This document shows positions 16,998 to 24,678 of a stretch of DNA of 64,000 bases, one piece after another (within the stretch, counting starts at the first letter, position 1; each line of letters starts with the position of its first letter). The position numbers were made by a program, and so were the translations under genes. The notes beneath the pieces were generated by a model. The model saw nothing but the letters and a program-made list of their open reading frames with translations. It was not told the DNA's origin and did no database searches. Source of the DNA: CAWCBG01 sp963793845 (GTDB lineage: Bacteria; Acidobacteriota; Terriglobia; Terriglobales; Acidobacteriaceae); contig CAWCBG010000012.1 of NCBI GenBank assembly GCA_963793845.1, positions 1 to 64,000 on the forward strand. Reading direction: 5' to 3'.

Positions 16998-17585
16998 TTA
17001 TCGCTCGTCCCGTCCAATCCACTTACCGACCGGCTTAGGTGCGAAGTTCGCCATCTTCTCCAGCAGCCGCGCGGAATCGGTGTCGTCTAGCACAAGCTGC
17101 CGGTTCTCGTCGCGCAAGAACCGCTCGCGCACGGCGTGGTCGAAGAGGCCCAGCAGGGAAGCGTAGTAGCTCTCGACGTTGAGCAGGCCGCAGGGCTTCG
17201 ACTGGAGGCCGAGTTGCGACCAGGTGATCACTTCGCAGAACTCTTCGAAGGTGCCGAAGCCGCCGGGGAGCGCGACGAATCCGTCGGAAAGGTCGGACAT
17301 CAGCGCCTTGCGCTCGTGCATGGAGCCGACGATGCGCAGATCGGTCAGGCCGGCGTGGGCGACCTCCTTGGGGATCATGAAGTCGGGAATGATGCCGATG
17401 ACCCGGCCTCCGCGCGCGAGCACCGTGTCAGCGAGAATGCCCATCAGCCCGATGTTGCCGCCGCCGTAGACGAGTTCGATGCCGCGCTCGGCGAGCAGCG
17501 TGCCGAACTCGATCGCGGCCTCGCGATATGCGGGCCGGCTGCCGGCACTGGAACCACAAAAGATGCAGAGACGATGAAAGCACAT
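16998..17585 (-). CDS. LOG-family protein (cytokinin riboside 5'-monophosphate phosphoribohydrolase-like)
   Basis: The 195-residue protein begins with the CIFCGSSAGSRPAYREAA segment. It carries YGGGNIGLMG and the active-site signature MHERKALM...LPGGFGTFEEFCE, with the PGGxGTxxE motif at about residues 106-115. LOG enzymes hydrolyse nucleoside monophosphates to the free base and ribose 5-phosphate. In non-plant-associated bacteria the physiological substrate is uncertain. It appears monocistronic. Confidence 0.9.
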   Translation of the reverse strand: MCFHRLCIFCGSSAGSRPAYREAAIEFGTLLAERGIELVYGGGNIGLMGILADTVLARGGRVIGIIPDFMIPKEVAHAGLTDLRIVGSMHERKALMSDLSDGFVALPGGFGTFEEFCEVITWSQLGLQSKPCGLLNVESYYASLLGLFDHAVRERFLRDENRQLVLDDTDSARLLEKMANFAPKPVGKWIGRDER

Positions 17586-17610
17586 GAGAGAACATTGTAG
17601 AGGAGAGCAA

Positions 17611-17674
17611 TTAGCGGCTAGCAGCTAGCAGCTAGCAACTAGCAATTAGCAACTAGCAATTAGCAACTAGCAAT
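17611..17674. repeat. Heptanucleotide tandem repeat (TAGCAAY-like)
   Basis: About nine tandem copies of a 7-bp unit (variants CTAGCAA, TTAGCAA, CTAGCAG) run between the LOG gene start and the perR promoter. A truncated copy of another dispersed repeat (GTGCCTCCGTGGTGAA) follows at about 17704-17719. Confidence 0.85.
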
Positions 17675-17735
17675 GCGAAAAGCCTCTTTCCTCCGGTGTC
17701 TCCGTGCCTCCGTGGTGAATCGCTTTTGAATCGTT

Positions 17736-17750
17736 TGATAACAATTATCA
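17736..17750. promoter_or_regulatory. Fur/PerR-type operator
   Basis: TGATAACAATTATCA is a perfect 6-3-6 palindrome ending 10 bp before the ATG of the Fur-family gene. Its position and the GATAA/TTATC arms fit autoregulation by that protein. Confidence 0.7.
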
Positions 17751-17760
17751 TCCGATAGTT

Positions 17761-18195
17761 ATGCGCGGAGAAACGTACAACCAGTTTCGCCAGGTCTGCC
17801 AACAGCATGGCTTGGCCGCGACGCACCAGCGGCAGAGAATCTACGAGGCTCTGGTGTCGCGTCCCGGGCATTATTCGCCAGAAGAGGTCTACGAGCAGGT
17901 AAAACAAGACTTGCCGTCGATCTCGCTCGCGACGGTCTATAAGAACCTCAAGACCTTCGTGAAGGCGGGTATTCTGCAGGAAGTCAGTCCTCATCACGGT
18001 TTGTGGCGTGTCGACGCCCGAACCGACGCGCACCATCATCTGGTGTGCACCGGTTGTTTATCCATCACAGACATTGACGCCGATTTGATTGATCCTGTAA
18101 GGCTGCGTGGAAGGCTTCCGGCCGGTTTTCGGGTCGAGAAGTTCAGCGTCGAAGTGCAGGGCCTGTGCAGGAAGTGCACGGCCGCAGCAAATTAG
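17761..18195 (+). CDS. perR: Fur-family regulator, probable PerR
   Basis: The 144-residue protein has a winged-helix domain (GLAATHQRQRIYEALVSRPGHYSPEEVY, then SLATVYKNLKTFVKAGIL). A C-terminal dimerisation domain follows with a His cluster (DAHHHLVCTGC) and paired CxxC motifs (CTGC and CRKC) that form the structural zinc site. Immediately downstream is ahpC and then ahpD, so a peroxide-sensing PerR role is more likely than iron-sensing Fur. A palindromic operator sits between the promoter region and the start codon. Confidence 0.85.
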   Translation: MRGETYNQFRQVCQQHGLAATHQRQRIYEALVSRPGHYSPEEVYEQVKQDLPSISLATVYKNLKTFVKAGILQEVSPHHGLWRVDARTDAHHHLVCTGCLSITDIDADLIDPVRLRGRLPAGFRVEKFSVEVQGLCRKCTAAAN

Positions 18196-18234
18196 TTGTA
18201 CCCATTTCAAACCAATTCATACGGAGACCATAGC

Positions 18235-18771
18235 ATGCTAGGTGTAGGCGAGAAATTCCCCGATTTCAGTGTCACCGCAACCGTCAGCCTCGAAAAAGGC
18301 AAAGAATTCAAGACCATCACCAATGAAGATTACGCGGGCAAGTGGAAGGTTTACTTCTTCTGGCCCAAGGATTTCACCTTTGTGTGTCCCACCGAGATCG
18401 CGGCTTTCGGCAAGCTGAACAAGGAGTTCCGCGACCGCGATGTGCAGATCCTCGGCGGCAGCACCGACTCCGAGTTTGTGCATCACGCCTGGCGCACGCA
18501 TCATGAGGACCTGAAGAACCTGCCGTTTCCCATGCTCGCCGACATCAAGCGCGATCTCACCGGTCAGCTTGGCATCATCGACGAGAATGCCGGCGTGGCG
18601 CAGCGTGCCACCTACATTGTCGATCCGGAAGGCGTCATTCGCTTCGCCTACGTGACCGATCTGTCGGTTGGCCGCAATCCGCAGGAAGTCCTCCGAGTCC
18701 TGGATGCCCTTCAGACCGACGAACTCTGCCCCTGCAATTGGCAGAAGGGTCAGGAAACGCTGACCGTCTAA
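18235..18771 (+). CDS. ahpC: Peroxiredoxin AhpC (mycobacterial-like, with AhpD partner)
   Basis: The 178-residue protein starts at 18235 behind GGAG. The peroxidatic Cys lies in DFTFVCPTEIAAF (about residue 51) and the C-terminal resolving cysteines in DELCPCNWQKG. The CPCNW tail is that of AhpC proteins reduced by AhpD rather than AhpF, and ahpD follows at 18898. It reduces hydrogen peroxide and organic hydroperoxides in the cytoplasm. It forms an operon-like set with the upstream perR (stop to start 39 bp). Confidence 0.93.
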   Translation: MLGVGEKFPDFSVTATVSLEKGKEFKTITNEDYAGKWKVYFFWPKDFTFVCPTEIAAFGKLNKEFRDRDVQILGGSTDSEFVHHAWRTHHEDLKNLPFPMLADIKRDLTGQLGIIDENAGVAQRATYIVDPEGVIRFAYVTDLSVGRNPQEVLRVLDALQTDELCPCNWQKGQETLTV

Positions 18772-18897
18772 GTCCGGTCCACGGACGTCGTAAGAGTGGC
18801 TTGGGCGCCTGCGGTCGCAATCGGTCCTCAGACGCTCAAGCCTGCGATACTTATGTAACACTGCAGATCGGATGGTCTGCTCCACTCGGGAAAAATC

Positions 18898-21474
18898 ATG
18901 AATCTGGATGCACTGCTTGAATCGATTCCGAACTATGCCAAAGATCTGCGGCTGAACTTCTCCAGCGTCGTGCGGCAGCAGACCGAACTGAACGAGCAGC
19001 AGGTTTGGGGAACGCTGGTGGCTTCGGCGATCACCGCACGCAATGAAGCCCTGCTGACGGCTGTACTGGAAGAGTCGGCCAGCCATCTCAGCCCGGAAGC
19101 CGCGGAAGGCGCCAAGTCCGCTGCCGCCATCATGGGCATGAACAATGTGTTCTACCGCTTCCTGCACCTCTCCTCCAATGAGAAATATCGCACCATGCGC
19201 GCCGGGTTGCGCATGAACGCGATTCGGACTCACGGCATCGACCATCTCGACTTCGAGCTGTCGTGCCTTGCCATATCGGCAATGAACGGTTGCGGCGCGT
19301 GCGTCGACTCGCATGAGAAGGTGCTGCGCGAAAAAGGCATTGGCGAGGAGAAGGTGCTGGCGGCAGTGCGCATCGCTTCGGTCGTGAGCGCTATCGCCGT
19401 GGTGCTCGATGCTGAGAAGGTCGCGGCATCAGCAGCCAGTTGCGATCTAGAGAACAAGATCTTCAGTCGGCGATTTCTGTGCAATGGTCGGCCAGGATTG
19501 CTCGGCAGGGAAGGACTGCGCCCTTTCGAGGTTGTTATACTACGCACTCTCGAAAGGGTAAGGATGATCCACTTCAGAAAGCATTCCGGATGGTTGTGCC
19601 TGTTTGTCCTGCTATTTCTGCAATGCGCGCCGGCTGCGGCGCAGAATCCAGCACCCGCGCCTGCGGCCAAGCCCGAGGTTTTTGTCCGGCAGGAATTCAT
19701 GGTGCCGATGCGTGATGGCGTGCGTCTGCAGACCGTGGTTTTCACTCCCAGAGATCAGGCGATCCGGCTGCCGTTTCTGATGGTGCGCACTCCTTACGGC
19801 GTGCCCGAGAACGAGAAGAACCTGGTCGAGTCGGGCAACTACGACGAGCTGATTGCCGACGGCTACATTTTCGTCGTGCAGAATATTCGCGGCCGCTTCA
19901 AGTCGGAGGGAACCTTCATAATGCAGCGTCCTGCGCGCAATCGCCTGGTTCCCACTTCGATCGACGAAGGAACCGACACCTACGACACGATTGACTGGCT
20001 GCTGAAGAACGTCCCGATGAATAACGGCCGGGTCGGAATCTGGGGCATCTCGTACCCCGGCTGGCTGGTGACGCAGGCTTTGCTGGAGCCGCATCCAGCG
20101 CTGAAGGCGGCGAGCGAACAGGCCTCGCCCGACGATATGTTCATCAACGACGACTTCCATCACAACGGCACCTTCCGCCTCAGCTATGGATTCGAATATT
20201 CGGCCCTGCTGGAAACCTCGAAGGAAGAAAACACCGACTTCAAGTTCGACAAGTACGACACCTATGAGTGGTATCTCGATCTCGGTGCGCTGTCGAACGC
20301 CAACGAGCGCTACTTCCACGAAAAGCTACCGACGTGGAACGACTTCGTCGAGCACCCCAACCACGACTTCTGGAAGGAACACGCGGTAACGACGTATCTG
20401 AAGCACACAACCGTGCCGAACCTGAATGTCGCCGGCTGGTACGACCAGGAAGACTTTGTCGGTCCCACGCGAATCTATGCAACGCTGGAGCGGACCGATC
20501 AGGATCACCTGAATTACTTCGTCGCCGGCCCGTGGAATCACGGCGGCTGGATGCACGGCGCCGGACGCGTGCTGGGCAACATCGACTTCGCGAGCGATAC
20601 CGCCAAGTATTACCGCGCCAAGATCCTGGCGCCATGGTTCGCCTACTGGTTGCATGACAAGGGTCAGATGAGAGAAGCCGAGGCCGTCACCTTCCAGACC
20701 GGCTCGAATGAATGGAAGAGCTACGATGAGTGGCCGCCGCGGGATGGATTCGCAGACAAGAAGCTATATTTCCATGGCAACCGCAAGCTGTCCTTCGACC
20801 CGCCGTCTGAAGACGGACCGGACGCCTCCGACAGTTACATCTCCGATCCTGCCAACCCGGTGCCTTACCGTCCGCGGCCGGTGACGCCCACTTATCCCGG
20901 CCCAGAGTGGCCGGTGTGGTTGCTTCAGGACCAGCGATTCGTCGATCATCGGCCCGATGTCTTGAGCTGGGAGACCGAGCCTCTGAAACAGGACGTCGTA
21001 GTGACCGGCGATATCGTCGCCGACCTGTTCGCATCAACGACAGGCAGCGACGCCGATTGGGCGGTGAAGCTGATCGATGTTTATCCCGAGGACTACCAGA
21101 AGATCGATCCGGAAACGGGTACTCTGCCGAAAGGCCAGACGGGCGCGATTCTCAATGGCTACGAGCTGATCATTGCGGATGATATCCTGCGTGGCCGCTA
21201 CCGCAATAGCCTCGAAACGCCTGAGCCGATCGAGCCGGGCAAAGTTACGGAGTTCAAGGTCGATCTCCATCCCAACAATCATGTGTTTCTCAAGGGACAC
21301 AAGATCATGGTGCAGGTGCAGAGCACGTGGTTTCCGCTGTACGACCGCAATCCGCAGAAGTTTGTCGAGAATATCTACAAAGCGAACGATGCGGACTACA
21401 GCAAGGCTACGCAGACTATCTATCACTCGAAGGATGCGCCCTCCAGCATCATGCTGCCGATGGCGACGGACTAA
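18898..21474 (+). CDS. ahpD: AhpD alkylhydroperoxidase reading in frame into a secreted CocE/NonD-type hydrolase
   Basis: Residues 1 to about 185 are AhpD: helical, with the redox pair and relay in NGCGACVDSHEKVLREKG; it regenerates AhpC. There is no stop codon after VVLDAEKVAASAA, and the frame continues through about 37 linker codons. The second part begins at an internal ATG (19564) with a signal peptide (LCLFVLLFLQCAPAAAQ). It is an S15/CocE alpha/beta-hydrolase with Ser in GIWGISYPGW, Asp in WYDQEDF and His in GPWNHGGW, followed by the C-terminal jelly-roll domain. A cytoplasmic enzyme fused to an exported one makes no obvious sense, so two proteins are likelier, with ahpD having lost its stop. 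Confidence 0.8.
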   Translation: MNLDALLESIPNYAKDLRLNFSSVVRQQTELNEQQVWGTLVASAITARNEALLTAVLEESASHLSPEAAEGAKSAAAIMGMNNVFYRFLHLSSNEKYRTMRAGLRMNAIRTHGIDHLDFELSCLAISAMNGCGACVDSHEKVLREKGIGEEKVLAAVRIASVVSAIAVVLDAEKVAASAASCDLENKIFSRRFLCNGRPGLLGREGLRPFEVVILRTLERVRMIHFRKHSGWLCLFVLLFLQCAPAAAQNPAPAPAAKPEVFVRQEFMVPMRDGVRLQTVVFTPRDQAIRLPFLMVRTPYGVPENEKNLVESGNYDELIADGYIFVVQNIRGRFKSEGTFIMQRPARNRLVPTSIDEGTDTYDTIDWLLKNVPMNNGRVGIWGISYPGWLVTQALLEPHPALKAASEQASPDDMFINDDFHHNGTFRLSYGFEYSALLETSKEENTDFKFDKYDTYEWYLDLGALSNANERYFHEKLPTWNDFVEHPNHDFWKEHAVTTYLKHTTVPNLNVAGWYDQEDFVGPTRIYATLERTDQDHLNYFVAGPWNHGGWMHGAGRVLGNIDFASDTAKYYRAKILAPWFAYWLHDKGQMREAEAVTFQTGSNEWKSYDEWPPRDGFADKKLYFHGNRKLSFDPPSEDGPDASDSYISDPANPVPYRPRPVTPTYPGPEWPVWLLQDQRFVDHRPDVLSWETEPLKQDVVVTGDIVADLFASTTGSDADWAVKLIDVYPEDYQKIDPETGTLPKGQTGAILNGYELIIADDILRGRYRNSLETPEPIEPGKVTEFKVDLHPNNHVFLKGHKIMVQVQSTWFPLYDRNPQKFVENIYKANDADYSKATQTIYHSKDAPSSIMLPMATD
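19521..19558. promoter_or_regulatory. Inverted repeat around a -10 just before the hydrolase start
   Basis: CCCTTTCGAG (19521-19530) and CTCGAAAGGG (19549-19558) are perfect inverted copies separated by 18 bases that contain TATACT (19536-19541). The internal ATG of the CocE-like protein is at 19564. This is an operator or hairpin typical of an intergenic region, although here it is read as coding. Confidence 0.6.
19564..21474 (+). CDS. CocE/NonD-family hydrolase, probable separate translation product
   Basis: Starting at the ATG at 19564, with GGGTAAGG just upstream, gives a 636-residue protein. It has its own Sec signal peptide (cleavage near PAAAQ) and complete Xaa-Pro dipeptidyl-peptidase/CocE domains. 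Catalytic Ser is about residue 163 of this form. These enzymes hydrolyse acyl or amide bonds of small esters, beta-lactam-like compounds or peptides; the substrate is unknown. It probably acts in the periplasm. It shares its frame with the longer ORF from 18898. Confidence 0.7.
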   Translation: MIHFRKHSGWLCLFVLLFLQCAPAAAQNPAPAPAAKPEVFVRQEFMVPMRDGVRLQTVVFTPRDQAIRLPFLMVRTPYGVPENEKNLVESGNYDELIADGYIFVVQNIRGRFKSEGTFIMQRPARNRLVPTSIDEGTDTYDTIDWLLKNVPMNNGRVGIWGISYPGWLVTQALLEPHPALKAASEQASPDDMFINDDFHHNGTFRLSYGFEYSALLETSKEENTDFKFDKYDTYEWYLDLGALSNANERYFHEKLPTWNDFVEHPNHDFWKEHAVTTYLKHTTVPNLNVAGWYDQEDFVGPTRIYATLERTDQDHLNYFVAGPWNHGGWMHGAGRVLGNIDFASDTAKYYRAKILAPWFAYWLHDKGQMREAEAVTFQTGSNEWKSYDEWPPRDGFADKKLYFHGNRKLSFDPPSEDGPDASDSYISDPANPVPYRPRPVTPTYPGPEWPVWLLQDQRFVDHRPDVLSWETEPLKQDVVVTGDIVADLFASTTGSDADWAVKLIDVYPEDYQKIDPETGTLPKGQTGAILNGYELIIADDILRGRYRNSLETPEPIEPGKVTEFKVDLHPNNHVFLKGHKIMVQVQSTWFPLYDRNPQKFVENIYKANDADYSKATQTIYHSKDAPSSIMLPMATD

Positions 21475-21615
21475 TAGTCAGACCTGACCCGGACAAGCGA
21501 CCTCTTCAAGAACTGGAGGCTCAGCCTATCGGCGACGACGTGAGAAGAAAAGAGTGTGGCGAGGAAGCGGCTGCTCCCCCGCCAATATCATCCACGTCTT
21601 CAGAGCCGAGCACGG

Positions 21616-22506
21616 TTACTTGCCCGACAGACAGCCCTTCTGACCGCTGCTGTTCGGGTAGCCTGTTCCGGCCGTATAGGCGGCATTCGACCATTCGCCC
21701 TGGATCTTCCACTGTGTGCTGTTGGAAAACGTGACCAGAGGAGCGCCAAAGGTCCAGGCACACTTATCACCGTTTTCTTCGCCACTCGAGTCGTACCACG
21801 CATTCAAAGATGGGTCGCTGCGGGCTTCGGAGAGTTCGTGTCCGCTGACGTTGGCGATGGCCGCCAGTCCCTGCGAGTGCAGACCCGAGGTGTCGCCGGG
21901 ATCGCATCCCGCGTCGCCATCCAGCTTGAAGAAGAACGCGAACTGTACGGTCACGCCATGACAACTGCCAGTGCTGTGCCATGCACAGTAGCCTGCGTTA
22001 CCGCGGGCCTTGTCGGTGTACACCGGATAATATCCATTGCCGGAAGCGTCCGGATTCGTAATCATCTTGCAGACTTCATTAAGGATCGTGGTCGTGTTGC
22101 CGCCGCCGGCAGCAGCTGTGGTGTCGATATAGTGGCCGGCATAAGTCAGCGTCGGCCCAACCTGACCATTGCTGCCGGTGTATTCATCGCTGGTCTTGGC
22201 ATAGTTGGAGTTGCCGAAGCCCTGGTACCAGCTGTCCATCCCGGAGATTTTGTCCCCCGTGTAGGTGCCCCAACTGGTACCCCAGAAGATCGCCGTCGCC
22301 TTGGCCGTGGTCATGATCTTGCCACCGTGGTAGGTCATATTCGGACTTCGGGCTGGTGCCAAGTTCTGGGCTACTCCGCGGGCCCAGGTGATGCCAACGA
22401 TGGGAGGCGCAGCGCTCATGTTGGCCGAGTTGACCGCAGAATCGGTTTGGCTGTAAGCAAGAATCGACAAAATGCTCAGCAGAAGCAGCAGGGAGAGTTT
22501 CTTCAA
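21616..22506 (-). CDS. Secreted EXORDIUM/phosphate-induced-like protein
   Basis: The preferred start is TTG at 22506, because GGAGG lies 6 bases upstream and a signal peptide (LKKLSLLLLLSILSILAYSQ) begins there. The 297-residue product has YHGGKIMTTAKATAIFWGTSWG near the start of the mature protein. It also has a conserved core VSGHELSEARSDPSLNAWYDSSGEENGDKCAW, resembling the plant EXORDIUM/PHI-1 family. The GHELSEARSDP segment looks like a degenerate metal-binding helix. Function in bacteria is not established. Cysteines in the mature domain suggest disulfides. Confidence 0.65.
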   Translation of the reverse strand: MKKLSLLLLLSILSILAYSQTDSAVNSANMSAAPPIVGITWARGVAQNLAPARSPNMTYHGGKIMTTAKATAIFWGTSWGTYTGDKISGMDSWYQGFGNSNYAKTSDEYTGSNGQVGPTLTYAGHYIDTTAAAGGGNTTTILNEVCKMITNPDASGNGYYPVYTDKARGNAGYCAWHSTGSCHGVTVQFAFFFKLDGDAGCDPGDTSGLHSQGLAAIANVSGHELSEARSDPSLNAWYDSSGEENGDKCAWTFGAPLVTFSNSTQWKIQGEWSNAAYTAGTGYPNSSGQKGCLSGK

Positions 22507-23133
22507 GTGGTTCCTCCGGGTTGGCTTTCGCCTGAATGTGGCCTTGGATCGTAAGGCCGATAAATCCGGGAATCCCATAAGGTAACCGTATACGACACCT
22601 ACGGTCACCGGAAAGAGTGACCGGACGTTAAATCAGGTGCAGCATGGACGTCAAGAGAAAAGCTATTTCGGAGTCTGCCAAAACCGGGCGACACCCCACT
22701 TTGTGCAGTCTTCGCCAGGAAGACAGACCCGGGGTCGAGAAAAGGAAGCTCGGGGCGGATCTTGTGAGCGGCCGTCCACTAAAGTGTGCACCAAGATGGC
22801 ACCTTGAAAAACCGCCAAAAGCGCGGCTGAAGCGCATTCGGTGGGTTTCACGTCACATTTGGTTGTGACGTGTGTACTTGTTGGGTGTGCGGTCCAAGTG
22901 TTCGGCTGTACTGTATCGGGAACGAAACTCAGGGTTAGCAGGCAGAACGGACAGATGAAAGACGGGATCGGGATCGGTGATTCGATTTGCCGGTTACCGT
23001 ACTGCATGACCGCCGGCACGCGGACGCGTGCGACAGGGCCGCTAAACCTTGGAATTAGAGCCGCGGATGAGCTCTCACAGGCCATCCGGCCGACGCAGGT
23101 GCGGCGATACGCCGTGAGTCACAGGGGGTCGTC
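22507..23133. other. Intergenic region with two inverted repeats
   Basis: No convincing gene is seen in these 627 bp. CGGTCAC (22602-22608) and GTGACCG (22617-22623) form an 8-nt-loop inverted repeat upstream of the EXORDIUM-like gene. ACGTCACA (22850-22857) and TGTGACGT (22864-22871) form a second one about 270 bp upstream of the Crp/Fnr gene. Both could be operators. Confidence 0.5.
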
Positions 23134-23856
23134 ATGCTTACACCATATGGACTCGACATTATAGAAAACTGCCTGGGCTGCAAAATGCGGGCAGAACACA
23201 TTTTTTGCGATCTTCCACCAGCCGCGTTACAGACTTTCGAAACTATCAAATATGCAACCGCCTATCCCAAAGGGGCGGTGCTGTTCGTGGAGGGCCAGGC
23301 GCCGCGCGGAATCTTTGTGTTGTGCAAAGGCCGGGTCAAACTTTCCATCTGCTCCACCGACGGCAAGACTCTGATCCTCAAGATTGCGGAACCGGGCGAG
23401 GTTCTGGGCTTGAGTGCAACCGTGGGAGGAAAGCCGTACGAATTGACGGCTGAAACGGTCGACCCGTGCCAGGTCAACTTCGTCAAGCGCGACGACTTCC
23501 TGCGCTTCCTTAAGGAGCACAGCGACGCCTGTCTGCGCGTAGCGGAGCAGCTGAGCGACAAATACAACACCGCGTGCCGGGAGATTCGCTCGCTTGGTCT
23601 TTCGCATTCGGCCGCCGAAAAGCTGGCGAAGTTGCTGCTCGAATGGAGTGCACGCAACGGCGAGGCCGCTAAGGCCGAACCGCGGTTGAAGCTGGCCCTC
23701 ACCCATGAGGAGATCGCCCAGATGATCGGCACCTCGCGCGAGACAGTCACGCGTTTGTTCGCCGACCTGAAGAAGCGGCAGATCGTGCAATCGAAGGGTT
23801 CGACCTTGCTCATCCGGAATAAGGCGGCATTGAAGTCTCTGGCTTTGACGCAGTAG
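23134..23856 (+). CDS. Crp/Fnr-family transcription regulator
   Basis: The 240-residue protein has a cyclic-nucleotide-binding fold (about residues 35-125, with PKGAVLFVEGQAPRGIFVLCKGRVKL and EPGEVLGLSA), a dimerisation helix and a complete winged HTH (LTHEEIAQMIGTSRETVTRLFADLKKRQIV). The N-terminus carries NCLGCKMRAEHIFCD (Cys-x2-Cys-x8-Cys), similar in place to the cluster ligands of FNR, so oxygen or redox sensing is possible. The fourth ligand is not obvious. It lies upstream of two multihaem cytochrome genes and is a likely regulator of them. Confidence 0.88.
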   Translation: MLTPYGLDIIENCLGCKMRAEHIFCDLPPAALQTFETIKYATAYPKGAVLFVEGQAPRGIFVLCKGRVKLSICSTDGKTLILKIAEPGEVLGLSATVGGKPYELTAETVDPCQVNFVKRDDFLRFLKEHSDACLRVAEQLSDKYNTACREIRSLGLSHSAAEKLAKLLLEWSARNGEAAKAEPRLKLALTHEEIAQMIGTSRETVTRLFADLKKRQIVQSKGSTLLIRNKAALKSLALTQ

Positions 23857-23975
23857 AGCATTCCAAGGCCCGGAACGGGAATTCTGGCTCGATTAGACAC
23901 GGCGGTGGTTCGCGCTTGCTCGCGGCCTCCGCCGCGCGTTTTTCCACGGCGCACACTTCGCAATTTGACCGCTGG

Positions 23976-23991
23976 TGTGAACGGGGTCACG
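23976..23991. promoter_or_regulatory. CRP-like site 1
   Basis: TGTGA-ACGGGG-TCACG matches the CRP consensus TGTGA-N6-TCACA except for the last base. It lies between the two Crp/Fnr-family genes. Confidence 0.5.
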
Positions 23992-23997
23992 AAAAAC

Positions 23998-24013
23998 AGT
24001 GACTGTAATCACA
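23998..24013. promoter_or_regulatory. CRP-like site 2
   Basis: AGTGA-CTGTAA-TCACA matches the CRP consensus with one change. It sits 22 bp after site 1, about two helical turns, and overlaps the upstream-most possible start (GTG 23999) of the second Crp-like gene. This argues that translation starts later, at 24050. Confidence 0.55.
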
Positions 24014-24559
24014 GCATTACAGCGGGAACAGACGTATTACCAGAGCATTATGGAGAGCGCGATAGGGTCGAGTTGTTTCAAATGCGATTTCCGTCCAGAC
24101 CGGGCGTTCTGCGACATGTCCGCAGATTCGTTGAGAGCTTTCGACGAGATCAAATCGCTCGCCACTTATCCCAGGAACACTACCTTGTTCGCCGAAGGTC
24201 GGCCGGTGCGAGGCATCTACCTGCTCTGCGATGGACGCGCCAAGCTGTCGATCTGCTCCGATGGCGGCAGGCGGATGACCCTGCGCGTGGCTGGACCAGG
24301 AGAAGTGTTAGGCCTGGGCGCCACCTTGTCCAATACCCCGTACGAGATTACGGCGGAGTTGCTCGATACGTCGCAAGTCGTGTTCATCCGCAAGAAAGAC
24401 ATCCTGCGTTTCCTGCGCGAGCATCCCGCTACCTGCATGCAGGTAGTGCACATGTTGAGCCAGGACCTGCACGGCGCCTACGAACGGGTCCGGACTATCG
24501 GCATGATGCGCACGCGGCATCCGCACAGGGTTCCACGTTCACGCCCTGCATACGCTTAG
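23999..24559 (+). CDS. Crp/Fnr-like sensor domain protein lacking the HTH
   Basis: This protein is a paralogue of the upstream regulator through the Cys motif (SSCFKCDFRPDRAFCD), the cyclic-nucleotide-binding domain (TLFAEGRPVRGIYLLCDGRAKLSIC, GPGEVLGLGATL) and the dimerisation helix. It ends at about residue 186 with HPHRVPRSRPAYA and has no DNA-binding domain. A strong terminator follows 18 bp after the stop, so this is not simply an unseen frameshift. The ATG at 24050 (MESAIGSS) is a better start than GTG 23999. It could form heterodimers with the full-length regulator and modulate it. Confidence 0.7.
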   Translation: MTVITALQREQTYYQSIMESAIGSSCFKCDFRPDRAFCDMSADSLRAFDEIKSLATYPRNTTLFAEGRPVRGIYLLCDGRAKLSICSDGGRRMTLRVAGPGEVLGLGATLSNTPYEITAELLDTSQVVFIRKKDILRFLREHPATCMQVVHMLSQDLHGAYERVRTIGMMRTRHPHRVPRSRPAYA

Positions 24560-24577
24560 AAGCTTTTCTGTTGCGCC

Positions 24578-24603
24578 GGCCCGCGATGTCCTCGCGGGCC
24601 TTT
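24578..24603 (+). terminator. Rho-independent terminator
   Basis: GGCCCGCGA (24578-24586) pairs perfectly with TCGCGGGCC (24592-24600) around a 5-nt loop, followed by TTTGT. It ends the transcript of the HTH-less Crp-like gene. Confidence 0.85.
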
Positions 24604-24678
24604 GTCCTCTCATTGCGCTGACTGAACCAACGCCAGGACTGCGCGGGCTTGCCCGCGACGCTGACCTGCACCGCCTCG

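Noticed and set aside
22841..23164. Small gene upstream of the Crp/Fnr regulator
   Set aside because: The frame overlaps the regulator start, includes the inverted repeat and shows no recognisable protein features.
24560..24620. Hidden frameshift that would give the second Crp-like protein a HTH
   Set aside because: No HTH sequence is found in any frame after the stop; a terminator follows immediately.
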